Shown here: positions 7,692 to 13,859 of the stretch, in pieces
Layout of the letters: every line of letters starts with the position of its first letter
Numbering within the stretch: position 1 is the first letter of the stretch
Assembly: GCA_046593925.1 (NCBI GenBank)
Contig: JBKJQN010000068.1
Coordinates: forward strand, 1-13,859
Direction: 5' to 3'
DNA: 13,859 nt
Origin: JAYVYM01 sp046593925
GTDB lineage: Bacteria > Actinomycetota > Actinomycetes > Mycobacteriales > SCTD01
Made by a program: the position numbers and the translations under genes
The notes under the pieces: model-generated
The model's input: the letters and a program-made list of their open reading frames with translations, nothing else
Told to the model about the DNA's origin: nothing
Databases searched by the model: none

Positions 7692-8680
7692 CACCGGCGG
7701 CTGCCGTGGCCGTCCCGCGACGCCGCAGCCTGGATGTCCCGGACCTGGTCGCCCGGCTCGAGCAGGGTGAGGCGCGGGCCGTGGCGCGGCTGATCAGCCT
7801 GGTCGAGGATGCCTCGCCTGCGCTGCGCGAGGTGATGGCGCTGCTCGCGCCAAGGGCGGGGCACGCCCGGGTCGTCGGCCTGACCGGCCCGCCGGGCGTC
7901 GGCAAGTCGACCTCGACCAACGCTCTGGTGGCCGCGTACCGGCGGCGCGGGATGAAGGTCGGCGTGCTCGCGGTGGACCCGAGTTCGCCGTTCTCCGGCG
8001 GGGCGCTGCTCGGCGACCGGATACGCATGCAGGACCACGCGACCGACGACGGCGTGTTCATCCGCTCGATGGCCAGCCGGGGCCACCTGGGCGGGCTGTC
8101 GTGGGCGACGCCGCAGGCCCTGCGGGTGCTGTCAGCGGCCGGCTGCGACGTGGTGCTGATCGAGACCGTCGGCGTCGGCCAGGCCGAGGTCGAGGTCGCC
8201 TCGCTAGCCGACACGACCCTGGTGCTGCTCGCGCCGGGCATGGGCGACGGCATCCAGGCCGCGAAGGCCGGCATCCTGGAGGTCGCCGACATCTTCGTGG
8301 TCAACAAGGCCGACCGGGACGGCGCCGACAGCGTCGTCCGCGACCTGCGCTACATGCTCTCGCTCGGCGACCGACGCACCGACGGCGGCTGGCGGGTGCC
8401 GATCCTCAAGACCGTGGCCGCCCGGGGCGAGGGAGCGGACGAGGTCGTCGAGGACATCGAGCGGCACGGCGCCTGGCTCGCGGGCAGCGGGCAGCTCGAG
8501 GTCCGCCGTCGCCGCCGCGCCGCCGACGAGGTGGAGGCCATCGCCCTCACCACGCTCCGCGAGCGGATCGGCGACCTGTCCGGGAGCGAGTCACTCGCCC
8601 TGCTGGCCGGACGGGTCGTGGCCGGGGAGCTCGACCCGTACAGCGCCGCCGACGAGCTGGTGAGCGGGCTCACGGCCTGA
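7688..8680 (+). CDS. meaB: MeaB/ArgK-family GTPase, B12-dependent mutase chaperone
   Basis: This is a 330-residue G3E-family GTPase that loads and protects adenosylcobalamin-dependent acyl-CoA mutases (methylmalonyl-, ethylmalonyl- or isobutyryl-CoA mutase). The P-loop GPPGVGKST is at 67-75, the DPSSPFSGGALLGDR segment at 98-111, the switch-type ETVGVGQAE at 159-167, and the guanine-specifying NKAD at 206-209. The C-terminal part is a helical dimerisation tail. The chosen GTG (7688) overlaps the thiolase stop as GTGA; the upstream frame to 7625 lies inside the thiolase and is rejected. GTG 7706 is another possible start. No mutase gene is present in the window, so its client is inferred to lie nearby or elsewhere. 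It converges with the metalloprotease gene with only 13 bases between, and no clear terminator hairpin is seen there. Confidence 0.94.
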   Translation: MTPAAAVAVPRRRSLDVPDLVARLEQGEARAVARLISLVEDASPALREVMALLAPRAGHARVVGLTGPPGVGKSTSTNALVAAYRRRGMKVGVLAVDPSSPFSGGALLGDRIRMQDHATDDGVFIRSMASRGHLGGLSWATPQALRVLSAAGCDVVLIETVGVGQAEVEVASLADTTLVLLAPGMGDGIQAAKAGILEVADIFVVNKADRDGADSVVRDLRYMLSLGDRRTDGGWRVPILKTVAARGEGADEVVEDIERHGAWLAGSGQLEVRRRRRAADEVEAIALTTLRERIGDLSGSESLALLAGRVVAGELDPYSAADELVSGLTA

Positions 8681-8693
8681 CGCCCTGGGTCGC

Positions 8694-9671
8694 CTACCAG
8701 CCGATCGACCTGAAGATCGCCCGGGTGATCGGGCCCGGCGTCCGGATGCTCTCACCGTCGCCGATGGCCGGGGTCATCAGCGAGTTGGAGCTACCGGCCC
8801 GATAGGTCGCCTCGTCCAGGTGGGAGTAGCTGCTGCCCTGCCGCCAGGTGGATGGGGCGTAGAGCTGGGCCGACTTACCGGCGTTGGCGCTGCGCACCGC
8901 GGGACTGTCGAACAGGACCTTGCCGCTGGTCAGTTGGCCCGCCAGCGCGGACGAGGGGTCCGGGTAGCTGAGCAGAGCCCTTCCGGTGGCGTTCTCGGTG
9001 AAGCGGTCGTACGCGATCGGCAGGTTCGCCTGCCGCACGCTGCCCTGGCCGGAGCTGACGGTGCCCGCGCCGAGGAAGCCCAGGCCGTGGCCGAGCTCGT
9101 GCAGCACCACGCTCTGGAAGTCGTACTGGCCCTTGGGCGCCGGGGACGCCGCGAAGTTCCAGTTGCTGAAACTGCTACTGAAGTTGGCGATGATGTCGGC
9201 GCCCGGGTCGAGCTGCCTGCCGGCGCGCTTGTTGGCGATCGCGTCGACGTACCAGGTGCCGGCCTGTGGTGCGCCCGGGAAGTCGCGGAAGATGTTCTTT
9301 GGGCCGGCCGAGCCGAGGACGCCGGGCGGCAGCGCCGCGAAGGTGGCGTCGATCGTGATGGGCACCGGGGAGGCGACCTGGGTCGACCAGATGTCGACGG
9401 CCCGCTGGAAGGACGCCTGCGCCGCGGCGGTGAAGCCGTGGTAGCTGACGGAGAAGCTGGCGGTTCTGGCCGCGGTGAGCGCGGCGCCCGCGGGCGCGGG
9501 CTCGGTGACGAGTGAAACGGCCTGGGAGCTGGTGGCCAGCAGGGGGACCTGTGTGCCGGCCGCCCGCTGGGTCCCCGTGGCGGCTCCGGCGGGCGCTGCG
9601 GGCGCCAGGACGGCGAGCAGCGCCAGCGGGAGCGCTGCGAGACCGGCGGTACGAAGGCGTACGAAACTCAA
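8694..9671 (-). CDS. Secreted zinc metalloprotease-like protein (metzincin, HExxHxxGF type)
   Basis: The protein has 325 residues from TTG 9671, chosen because AGGGGGA lies just upstream and a clean signal peptide follows: basic start, hydrophobic run to about 25, Ala-x-Ala-type end near 31. Residues 65-170 look like the upper part of a metzincin domain. The zinc motif His191-Glu192-Leu-Gly-His195-Gly-Leu-Gly-Phe is followed by Leu-Gly rather than a third His. A later His284 (SYSHLDE) and a Met299 turn (NSLMTP) could complete the site, as in leishmanolysin-type enzymes. The protein ends at a hydrophobic/aromatic IFRSIGW. It is probably exported and active outside the cell, possibly lipoprotein-free since no lipobox Cys is present. 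It follows moaA on the same strand after 147 bp and has no evident link to it. GTG 9701 is an alternative start. Confidence 0.8.
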   Translation of the reverse strand: MSFVRLRTAGLAALPLALLAVLAPAAPAGAATGTQRAAGTQVPLLATSSQAVSLVTEPAPAGAALTAARTASFSVSYHGFTAAAQASFQRAVDIWSTQVASPVPITIDATFAALPPGVLGSAGPKNIFRDFPGAPQAGTWYVDAIANKRAGRQLDPGADIIANFSSSFSNWNFAASPAPKGQYDFQSVVLHELGHGLGFLGAGTVSSGQGSVRQANLPIAYDRFTENATGRALLSYPDPSSALAGQLTSGKVLFDSPAVRSANAGKSAQLYAPSTWRQGSSYSHLDEATYRAGSSNSLMTPAIGDGESIRTPGPITRAIFRSIGW

Positions 9672-9725
9672 AGTTCCCCCTGGATCGTGCCGGGTCGTCA
9701 CCCGCAGGGCGGCTCCGCTGCGGCG

Positions 9726-9737
9726 CGGACATGTCCG
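9726..9737. repeat. 12-bp perfect palindrome upstream of the metalloprotease gene
   Basis: CGGACATGTCCG reads the same on both strands and lies 54 bases upstream of the metalloprotease start. A shorter palindrome CCCTAGGG lies at 9750-9757. A dimeric regulator could bind here, but a 12-bp palindrome is expected a few times by chance in a window this size. Confidence 0.35.
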
Positions 9738-9794
9738 GCGTGCCCGGGACCCTAGGGACACCCGGCAGGCGGGGTAAGCCCTTCGGCGCTCCGT

Positions 9795-9813
9795 CACCCG
9801 GTCGGGTCGGGTG
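9795..9813 (-). terminator. Stem-loop just after moaA, possible weak terminator
   Basis: CACCCG and CGGGTG form a 6-bp G/C stem with a 7-base loop, five bases beyond the moaA stop. There is no U-tract, as is common for actinobacterial terminators. The stem is short, so this is tentative. Confidence 0.35.
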
Positions 9814-9818
9814 TGGAG

Positions 9819-10844
9819 CTACCCGCCCAGATAGCTCATCTCGGGACGCGGCACGGTGGTCCCCGTCGTGTCGGTAGTGCTCCGCAGCTCGGAGTACCGG
9901 TCGTCGCGGACCCGCCAGATGCCCTGCACGTGGGCCAGCAGCTCCTGCTCGTTGGCGCCCTCGCGCAGCGGCGTACGCAGGTCGTGGCCGGCCGCCGAGA
10001 ACAGGCAGGTGTGCAGCTCGCCGGTGGCAGTCAGCCGGGCGCGTACGCAGTCGCCGCAGAACGGTCGCGTCACGCTGGACACTAGGCCGAGCTCGCCGCG
10101 GCCGTCCAGATAGCGCCAGCGCTCGGCGACCTGACCGTCCCTCGGCTCGTCGACCGGCTCCAGTGGGTGGACGGCCTGCACGCGCTCCAGCACCTCGGCG
10201 GCGGTCACCACCTGGGCACCCTGCCAGCCGTTCGTGGTGCCGACGTCCATGTACTCGATGAAGCGCAGCGCGTGGCCGCCCTCGCGGGCGAAGTCGACCA
10301 GCTCGAGCAGCGCGTCGTCGTTGCGCCCCCGCTGCAGCACGGCGTTGAGCTTGACCGGGAGGCGGCCGGACGCCGACGCCGCGGCGATCCCGTCGAGCAC
10401 CCGGCCCAGCGGGACCTTGGTGTCGGCGAGCTCGCCGAACACGACGGGGTCCAGGCTGTCCAGGCTGACCGTGACGCGGTGCAGACCGGCGGCGAACAGG
10501 CCCTCGGCCCGCCGGGCCAGCAGCGCGCCGTTCGTGGTCAGGGCGATGTCGTCGACGCCCGGCGTGGCGGCGATCTGCGCGACGAGCAGCTCGAGATCGG
10601 GGCGTAGCAGCGGCTCGCCGCCCGTCAGGCGAACCTTGCGCACGCCAAGCCGCACGAACACCCGGACCAGCAGCGCGATCTCGTCGATGGACAGGACCTG
10701 GTCCTGGGGCAGGAAGACGTGGTCGGGGCCGAACAGCTCGCGCGGCATGCAGTACGGGCAGCGGAAGTTGCAGCGGTCGGTCACCGAGATGCGCAGGTCG
10801 CGCAGGTTCCTGCCCCGGGTGTCGCGGACACCGGTGTCGACCAC
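9819..10844 (-). CDS. moaA: GTP 3',8-cyclase (molybdenum cofactor biosynthesis protein A)
   Basis: This is a 341-residue radical SAM enzyme that converts GTP to 3',8-cyclo-GTP, the first step of molybdopterin synthesis. The SAM-binding cluster motif is Cys25-x3-Cys29-x2-Cys32. GGEP is at 75-78, and TTNG (103-106) and SLDS (127-130) follow. The second, GTP-side [4Fe-4S] cluster has Cys263, Cys266 and Cys280. The chain ends in Gly-Gly, as active MoaA proteins require. The start is the GTG at 10844; there is no ribosome-binding site, but a TACAAT box sits six bases upstream, so the message is probably leaderless. It is divergent from coxS-coxL, whose large subunit uses the cofactor, so the placement is functionally sensible. 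No moaC, moaE or mobA is visible here. Confidence 0.96.
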   Translation of the reverse strand: MVDTGVRDTRGRNLRDLRISVTDRCNFRCPYCMPRELFGPDHVFLPQDQVLSIDEIALLVRVFVRLGVRKVRLTGGEPLLRPDLELLVAQIAATPGVDDIALTTNGALLARRAEGLFAAGLHRVTVSLDSLDPVVFGELADTKVPLGRVLDGIAAASASGRLPVKLNAVLQRGRNDDALLELVDFAREGGHALRFIEYMDVGTTNGWQGAQVVTAAEVLERVQAVHPLEPVDEPRDGQVAERWRYLDGRGELGLVSSVTRPFCGDCVRARLTATGELHTCLFSAAGHDLRTPLREGANEQELLAHVQGIWRVRDDRYSELRSTTDTTGTTVPRPEMSYLGG

Positions 10845-10850
10845 CCGGTG

Positions 10851-10856
10851 ATTGTA
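10851..10856 (-). promoter_or_regulatory. Candidate -10 box for a leaderless moaA transcript
   Basis: On the - strand TACAAT is followed by exactly six bases and then the GTG start codon of moaA. A transcript from this box would start at or next to the G of GTG. No good -35 hexamer is seen at 17 or 18 bases. The absence of any ribosome-binding site ahead of moaA supports the leaderless reading. Confidence 0.5.
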
Positions 10857-10887
10857 GCGAGCGTCGGCACCCCGTCCGGATGGCCCG

Positions 10888-10917
10888 TTGTGAGTGGCGC
10901 GGACGGGGCGTTAGGTT
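10888..10917 (+). promoter_or_regulatory. Candidate promoter for coxS-coxL
   Basis: TTGTGA (10888-10893) and TAGGTT (10912-10917) are separated by 18 bases and resemble -35 and -10 boxes facing coxS. A start near 10924 would give a leader of about 180 bases. Both hexamers are imperfect. The -10 overlaps the inverted repeat described next. Confidence 0.3.
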
Positions 10918-10931
10918 CACCATCTGTGAAC
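10915..10931. promoter_or_regulatory. Inverted repeat GTTCAC-N5-GTGAAC, possible operator
   Basis: Two perfect 6-bp arms are separated by CATCT and lie in the moaA/coxS divergent region. The symmetry suits a dimeric repressor, and it overlaps the candidate cox -10 box. Its right arm is shared with the CRP-like site, so the two readings may compete or be one composite operator. Confidence 0.45.
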
Positions 10932-10940
10932 TGGCTCACG
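10925..10940. promoter_or_regulatory. CRP/GlxR-type binding site
   Basis: TGTGA-ACTGGC-TCACG matches the TGTGA-N6-TCACA consensus of CRP-family regulators, including actinobacterial Crp/GlxR, at nine of ten fixed positions. It lies 167 bases before coxS and 81 bases before moaA. This is a sequence match only; the cognate regulator is not in the window. Confidence 0.55.
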
Positions 10941-11068
10941 CGCCCGACACAGACAGCACGCCCCGCACCGGACCGCCGGTAACGGGACGGGCTGGGGCCT
11001 GGACCCGCCCGGAGCAGCTCAGCTGCCCGCGGCGCCTCGGCCTCTACCCCCGATCCGTCACCCACGCC

Positions 11069-11086
11069 CGGTGCACCCATGCACCG
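11069..11086 (+). promoter_or_regulatory. Stem-loop ahead of the coxS ribosome-binding site
   Basis: CGGTGCA and TGCACCG pair perfectly (7 bp) around a CCCA loop, ending five bases before the GGGAGGGA ribosome-binding site (11092-11099) of coxS. It could be an mRNA structure affecting translation or a DNA operator. The in-frame GTG at 11071 lies within the stem and is an unlikely start. Confidence 0.4.
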
Positions 11087-11106
11087 AGCCCGGGAGGGAC
11101 GAGCAG

Positions 11107-11643
11107 ATGGCACGAGTACGAATGAAGGTCGATGGGGTCACCTATGAAGACGAGGTTGAACCTCGCCTGCTGCTGGCCCACCACCTGCGCGACGGCCTGG
11201 GACGGGTCGGCACGACGATCGGGTGCGATACGTCGAACTGCGGGACCTGCACCCTGCAGCTCGACGGCGAGAGCGTGAAGAGTTGCTCGATCTTGGCGGT
11301 CCAGGCCGACGGCGCCGAGATCACCACGATCCAGGGCCTCGCCGGTGACGAGAGCGGTGCCGGCCAGTGGCACCCGGTCCAGAAGGCGTTCAAGGAGCAC
11401 CACGGACTGCAGTGCGGCTACTGCACGCCGGGCATGATCATGGCCACGGTCGACCTGCTGAAGAACAACCCGAGGCCCACCGAGGACGAGGTGCGACACG
11501 GCCTGGAGGGCAACCTCTGTCGCTGCACCGGATACCAGAACATCGTCAAGGCCGTGCTCTCCGCCGCCAGCGAGATGCGCGGTGAGGGCGCCATCCCCGG
11601 GTCCTTCCAGGACGCCGCCGACAAGAGTGAGGTTTCCGCATGA
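11107..11643 (+). CDS. coxS: CO dehydrogenase-like small subunit, two [2Fe-2S] clusters
   Basis: This is a 178-residue iron-sulfur subunit of the molybdenum hydroxylase (xanthine oxidase) family. The plant-type cluster uses Cys40, Cys45, Cys48 and Cys60. The second cluster uses Cys103, Cys106 (CGYC), Cys138 and Cys140 (CRC), in the canonical C-x2-C ... C-x-C arrangement. It passes electrons from the molybdenum centre in the large subunit to the FAD subunit. ATG 11107 follows a good ribosome-binding site by seven bases and gives the normal N-terminus. The last 20 residues extend slightly past the usual end. It overlaps coxL as ATGA. The order S then L, together with the large subunit's active-site motif, marks this as a form II operon; a medium (FAD) subunit is expected after coxL. 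Confidence 0.95.
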   Translation: MARVRMKVDGVTYEDEVEPRLLLAHHLRDGLGRVGTTIGCDTSNCGTCTLQLDGESVKSCSILAVQADGAEITTIQGLAGDESGAGQWHPVQKAFKEHHGLQCGYCTPGMIMATVDLLKNNPRPTEDEVRHGLEGNLCRCTGYQNIVKAVLSAASEMRGEGAIPGSFQDAADKSEVSA

Positions 11644-13859
11644 CCGATCAGCTGGATGCCGGCTTCGTGGCCGAGCAGGTGCTCGAGCACCCCGAGGCGA
11701 TGTCGTCGCCGTACGCCGGTGGTGAGCTCGGGCGGGGGCGTCGCCGCAAGGAGGACGCCAAGCTCGTCACCGGACAGGCCAACTGGACCGACAACATCAC
11801 CCTGCCGGGCCTGCTGCACATGACCGTGCTGCGCAGCCCGATGGCACACGCCAAGATCGTCTCGGTCGACGTGTCAGCCGCGCTGGACATGCCGGGAGTG
11901 ATCGCCGCGTACAGCGGCAAGGACCTCGCCGACGTGATGGGCGCCTCCATGCCGTGTGCGTGGCCGGTCACCCCCGACATGGTCTCGCCGGTGCACACCC
12001 CCCTGGCGACCGACGAGGTGCGCTACGTCGGTGACGGTGTGGCCGTCATCATCGCCCGCGACCGCTACGCCGCGGCCGACGCCCTCGAGGCCATCGCGGT
12101 CGAGTACGACCAGCTGCCCGCGGTCGTGGACATGGAGGAGGCCCTCAAGGAGGGCGCGCCGCTGGTACACAGCGACAAGGGCACGAACAGGTGCTTCCTG
12201 TTCGACTTCCCCGGTGCCGGGGCGGACTTCGACGAGACCGTCGCGGCCGCCGGTGACGACGCGGTCGTGGTCAAGCGCAGGTTCCGTCAGCAGCGCCTGC
12301 TGCCGACGCCGATGGAGCCGCGCGCCGTCGTCGTGGCGCCGATCGCGGCGGCCGACGAGTTCACCCTGTACTCCGCCACCCAGATCCCGCACGTGCTGCG
12401 CGTGATGCTCGCGCTCACCACCGGCATCCCTGAGCACAAGCTCCGCGTGGTGGCCCCCGACGTGGGTGGCGGCTTCGGAGCCAAGCTCAACGTCTACGCC
12501 GAGGAGATCCTCGCGCTGGTCATCGCCCGCAAGCTCGGCCGGCCGATCAAGTGGACCGAGTCGCGCAGCGAGAACTACCAGGCGACGACGCACGGCCGCG
12601 ACCAGATCCAGGACATCACGATCGCGTCGAAGAAGGATGGCACCCTGCTCGGGCTCAAGGTCGAGCTGCTCGCCGACATGGGCGCCTACCTGCAGCTCAT
12701 CACCCCCGGTGTCCCTGTCCTCGGTGCCTTCATGTTCCCGGCGATCTACAAGATGGCGGCCTACCGGTTCATCTGCACCGGCGTGTTCACCACCAAGACG
12801 CCGACCGACGCCTACCGCGGAGCCGGCCGGCCCGAGGCGACGTACGCCATCGAGCGGATCATGGATGAGCTCGCGGCCGAGCTGGGCCGCGACCCGATGG
12901 AGCTGCGCCAGCAGAACTGGATCAAGCACGAGGAATTCCCCTACACGATGATCGCGGGGCTCACCTACGACTCGGGCAACTACGAGGCTGCGACCGAGAA
13001 GGCCGAGCAGATGTTCGACATGGCGGGGCTCAAGGCCGAGCGCCAGCGCCGCCGCGACAGCAAGGACCCGGTGCAGCTCGGCATCGGCATCTCGACGTTC
13101 ACCGAGATGTGCGGCCTGGCGCCCTCCCGGGTGCTCGGCTCGCTGTCCTACGGCGCCGGCGGCTGGGAGTCGGCGTCGGTACGCATGCTGCCCACCGGCA
13201 AGGTCGAGGTCGTGTCCGGCGCCACGCCGCATGGCCAGGGCCACCACACCGCGTGGAGCCAGATCGTCGCCGACTCGTTGGGCGTGCCGTTCGACGACAT
13301 CGAGCTGGTCGCCGGCGACACCAAGTCCAGCCCCAAGGGGATGGACACCTACGGCTCGCGATCGCTGGTCGTCGGCGGTGTCGCCATCCACAAGGCCACC
13401 GGCAAGGTCATCGAGAAGGCCAAGCGGATCGCCGCCCACCTGCTCGAGGCCGCCGAGGACGACATCGACTTCGGTGCCGGGAAGTTCTCGGTCAAGGGCT
13501 CGCCCGAGGCCAGCCTGACGATCCAGGAGGTGGCGCTCGCGACGTTCGCGGCGTTTACCGCGCACGACCTGCCCGAAGGTGTCGAACCGACCCTGCAGGC
13601 CAACTCCACGATCGACCCGGCCTCGTTCTCCTACCCGCACGGCACCCACTTGTGCGCCGTCGAGGTCGACACCGAGACGGGCATGACGAAGATCCGCAAG
13701 TTCGTTTGCGTCGACGACATCGGCAACGTCGTCAACCCGATGATCGTCGAGGGACAGGTGCACGGCGGCCTCGCCCAGGGCATCGCGCAGGCGCTCTACG
13801 AGGAGGCCATCTACGACGCCGAGGGCAACCTCGTCACCGGCACGATGGTCGACTACCTG
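11640..13859 (+). CDS. coxL: Form II CO dehydrogenase-like large subunit (molybdopterin-binding), 3'-truncated
   Basis: 740 residues are visible and the frame is open at the window end; family members have about 780-800. It starts at ATG 11640 within the coxS stop. Residues about 28-135 are the aldehyde oxidase/xanthine dehydrogenase a/b hammerhead domain. The molybdopterin domain follows, with a glycine-rich GGGFGAK at 276-282 and a GQGHH motif near 530. The active-site loop reads AYRGAGR at 391-397, the form II signature, with Gly394 where true (form I) CO dehydrogenases have the catalytic Cys of AYxCSFR. The enzyme needs the Mo-molybdopterin cytosine dinucleotide cofactor. The catalytic Glu near the C-terminus lies beyond the window. 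Form II enzymes are a broad group of mostly unknown substrates, and CO oxidation should not be assumed. A long antisense reading frame across this gene is a GC artefact. Confidence 0.93.
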   Translation, partial: MTDQLDAGFVAEQVLEHPEAMSSPYAGGELGRGRRRKEDAKLVTGQANWTDNITLPGLLHMTVLRSPMAHAKIVSVDVSAALDMPGVIAAYSGKDLADVMGASMPCAWPVTPDMVSPVHTPLATDEVRYVGDGVAVIIARDRYAAADALEAIAVEYDQLPAVVDMEEALKEGAPLVHSDKGTNRCFLFDFPGAGADFDETVAAAGDDAVVVKRRFRQQRLLPTPMEPRAVVVAPIAAADEFTLYSATQIPHVLRVMLALTTGIPEHKLRVVAPDVGGGFGAKLNVYAEEILALVIARKLGRPIKWTESRSENYQATTHGRDQIQDITIASKKDGTLLGLKVELLADMGAYLQLITPGVPVLGAFMFPAIYKMAAYRFICTGVFTTKTPTDAYRGAGRPEATYAIERIMDELAAELGRDPMELRQQNWIKHEEFPYTMIAGLTYDSGNYEAATEKAEQMFDMAGLKAERQRRRDSKDPVQLGIGISTFTEMCGLAPSRVLGSLSYGAGGWESASVRMLPTGKVEVVSGATPHGQGHHTAWSQIVADSLGVPFDDIELVAGDTKSSPKGMDTYGSRSLVVGGVAIHKATGKVIEKAKRIAAHLLEAAEDDIDFGAGKFSVKGSPEASLTIQEVALATFAAFTAHDLPEGVEPTLQANSTIDPASFSYPHGTHLCAVEVDTETGMTKIRKFVCVDDIGNVVNPMIVEGQVHGGLAQGIAQALYEEAIYDAEGNLVTGTMVDYL

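Noticed and set aside
5964..7694. Open frame extending ccr to a 1022-residue protein
   Set aside because: The extra 577 residues are antisense to the epimerase promoter region and the thiolase, and are Arg/Gly/His-rich without any domain; Ccr homology and length start at GTG 5963.
8681..8693. Terminator between convergent meaB and the metalloprotease gene
   Set aside because: The gap is 13 bases and no convincing hairpin could be drawn there.
9175..10923. 582-residue open frame on the - strand across moaA and the metalloprotease gene
   Set aside because: It is out of frame with two clearly recognisable genes and its translation is Arg/Pro/Gly-rich noise.
10988..11040. Short inverted repeats (such as GCAGC-TCA-GCTGC) in the coxS leader
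   Set aside because: Arms of five bases in very GC-rich DNA are expected by chance; only the 7-bp stem next to the ribosome-binding site was kept.
11874..13763. 629-residue open frame on the - strand
   Set aside because: It lies wholly antisense to coxL, has low-complexity Gly/Arg/Asp/Val/His composition and no recognisable domain; it is an artefact of high GC.
11640..13859. Calling the cox genes a true carbon monoxide dehydrogenase
   Set aside because: The active-site loop is AYRGAGR, not AYxCSFR, so only the form II label is supported.

Overview
The window is GC-rich throughout. It has tightly packed genes, frequent GTG/TTG starts and 4-bp start/stop overlaps, so it is almost certainly actinobacterial chromosome. 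A tandem 3-hydroxyacyl-CoA dehydrogenase, a DivIVA-motif coiled-coil protein, crotonyl-CoA carboxylase/reductase (Ccr) and the divergent epimerase | thiolase-meaB block all fit an actinomycete of the Streptomyces/Frankia/Geodermatophilus type. I cannot place it to genus. I see no mobile elements, CRISPR arrays, tRNA or rRNA genes.

Left part (1-2311, + strand): the 3' part of a tandem-fused 3-hydroxybutyryl-CoA dehydrogenase, a small zinc-finger-like protein and an alpha/beta hydrolase, closely spaced. Facing it on the - strand (2313-6391) is a gene string read epimerase -> ccr -> DivIVA/FilP-like coiled-coil protein -> AI-2E-family membrane protein. Divergent from it on the + strand are an acetyl-CoA C-acetyltransferase and meaB (6480-8680). 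Thiolase, hydroxyacyl-CoA dehydrogenase, Ccr, epimerase and MeaB make a C4/C5-CoA module: two acetyl-CoA to acetoacetyl-CoA, to 3-hydroxybutyryl-CoA, (crotonase not seen) to crotonyl-CoA, carboxylated to ethylmalonyl-CoA, epimerised, then handed to a B12 mutase protected by MeaB. It could serve ethylmalonyl-CoA-type acetate assimilation or extender-unit supply. The mutase and the later enzymes are not in this window.

Right part (8694-13859): a secreted zinc metalloprotease-like protein (- strand), moaA for molybdenum cofactor synthesis (- strand), a 262-bp divergent regulatory region, and coxS-coxL of a form II carbon-monoxide-dehydrogenase-like molybdenum hydroxylase (+ strand, coxL cut by the window edge). 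moaA makes the precursor of the cofactor the Cox enzyme needs. The shared intergenic region holds a CRP/GlxR-type palindrome overlapping a second inverted repeat, a probable leaderless moaA promoter, and a stem-loop just ahead of the coxS ribosome-binding site.

Most interesting points: ccr coupled to epi and placed beside a polarity-type coiled-coil gene; the AI-2E protein with a long alanine-rich cytosolic N-terminus next to that gene; a metalloprotease whose third zinc ligand appears displaced as in leishmanolysins; and the operator cluster between moaA and the form II cox genes. No wholly new system is evident. The best candidates are the DivIVA-like/AI-2E pair and the form II Cox enzyme of unknown substrate.
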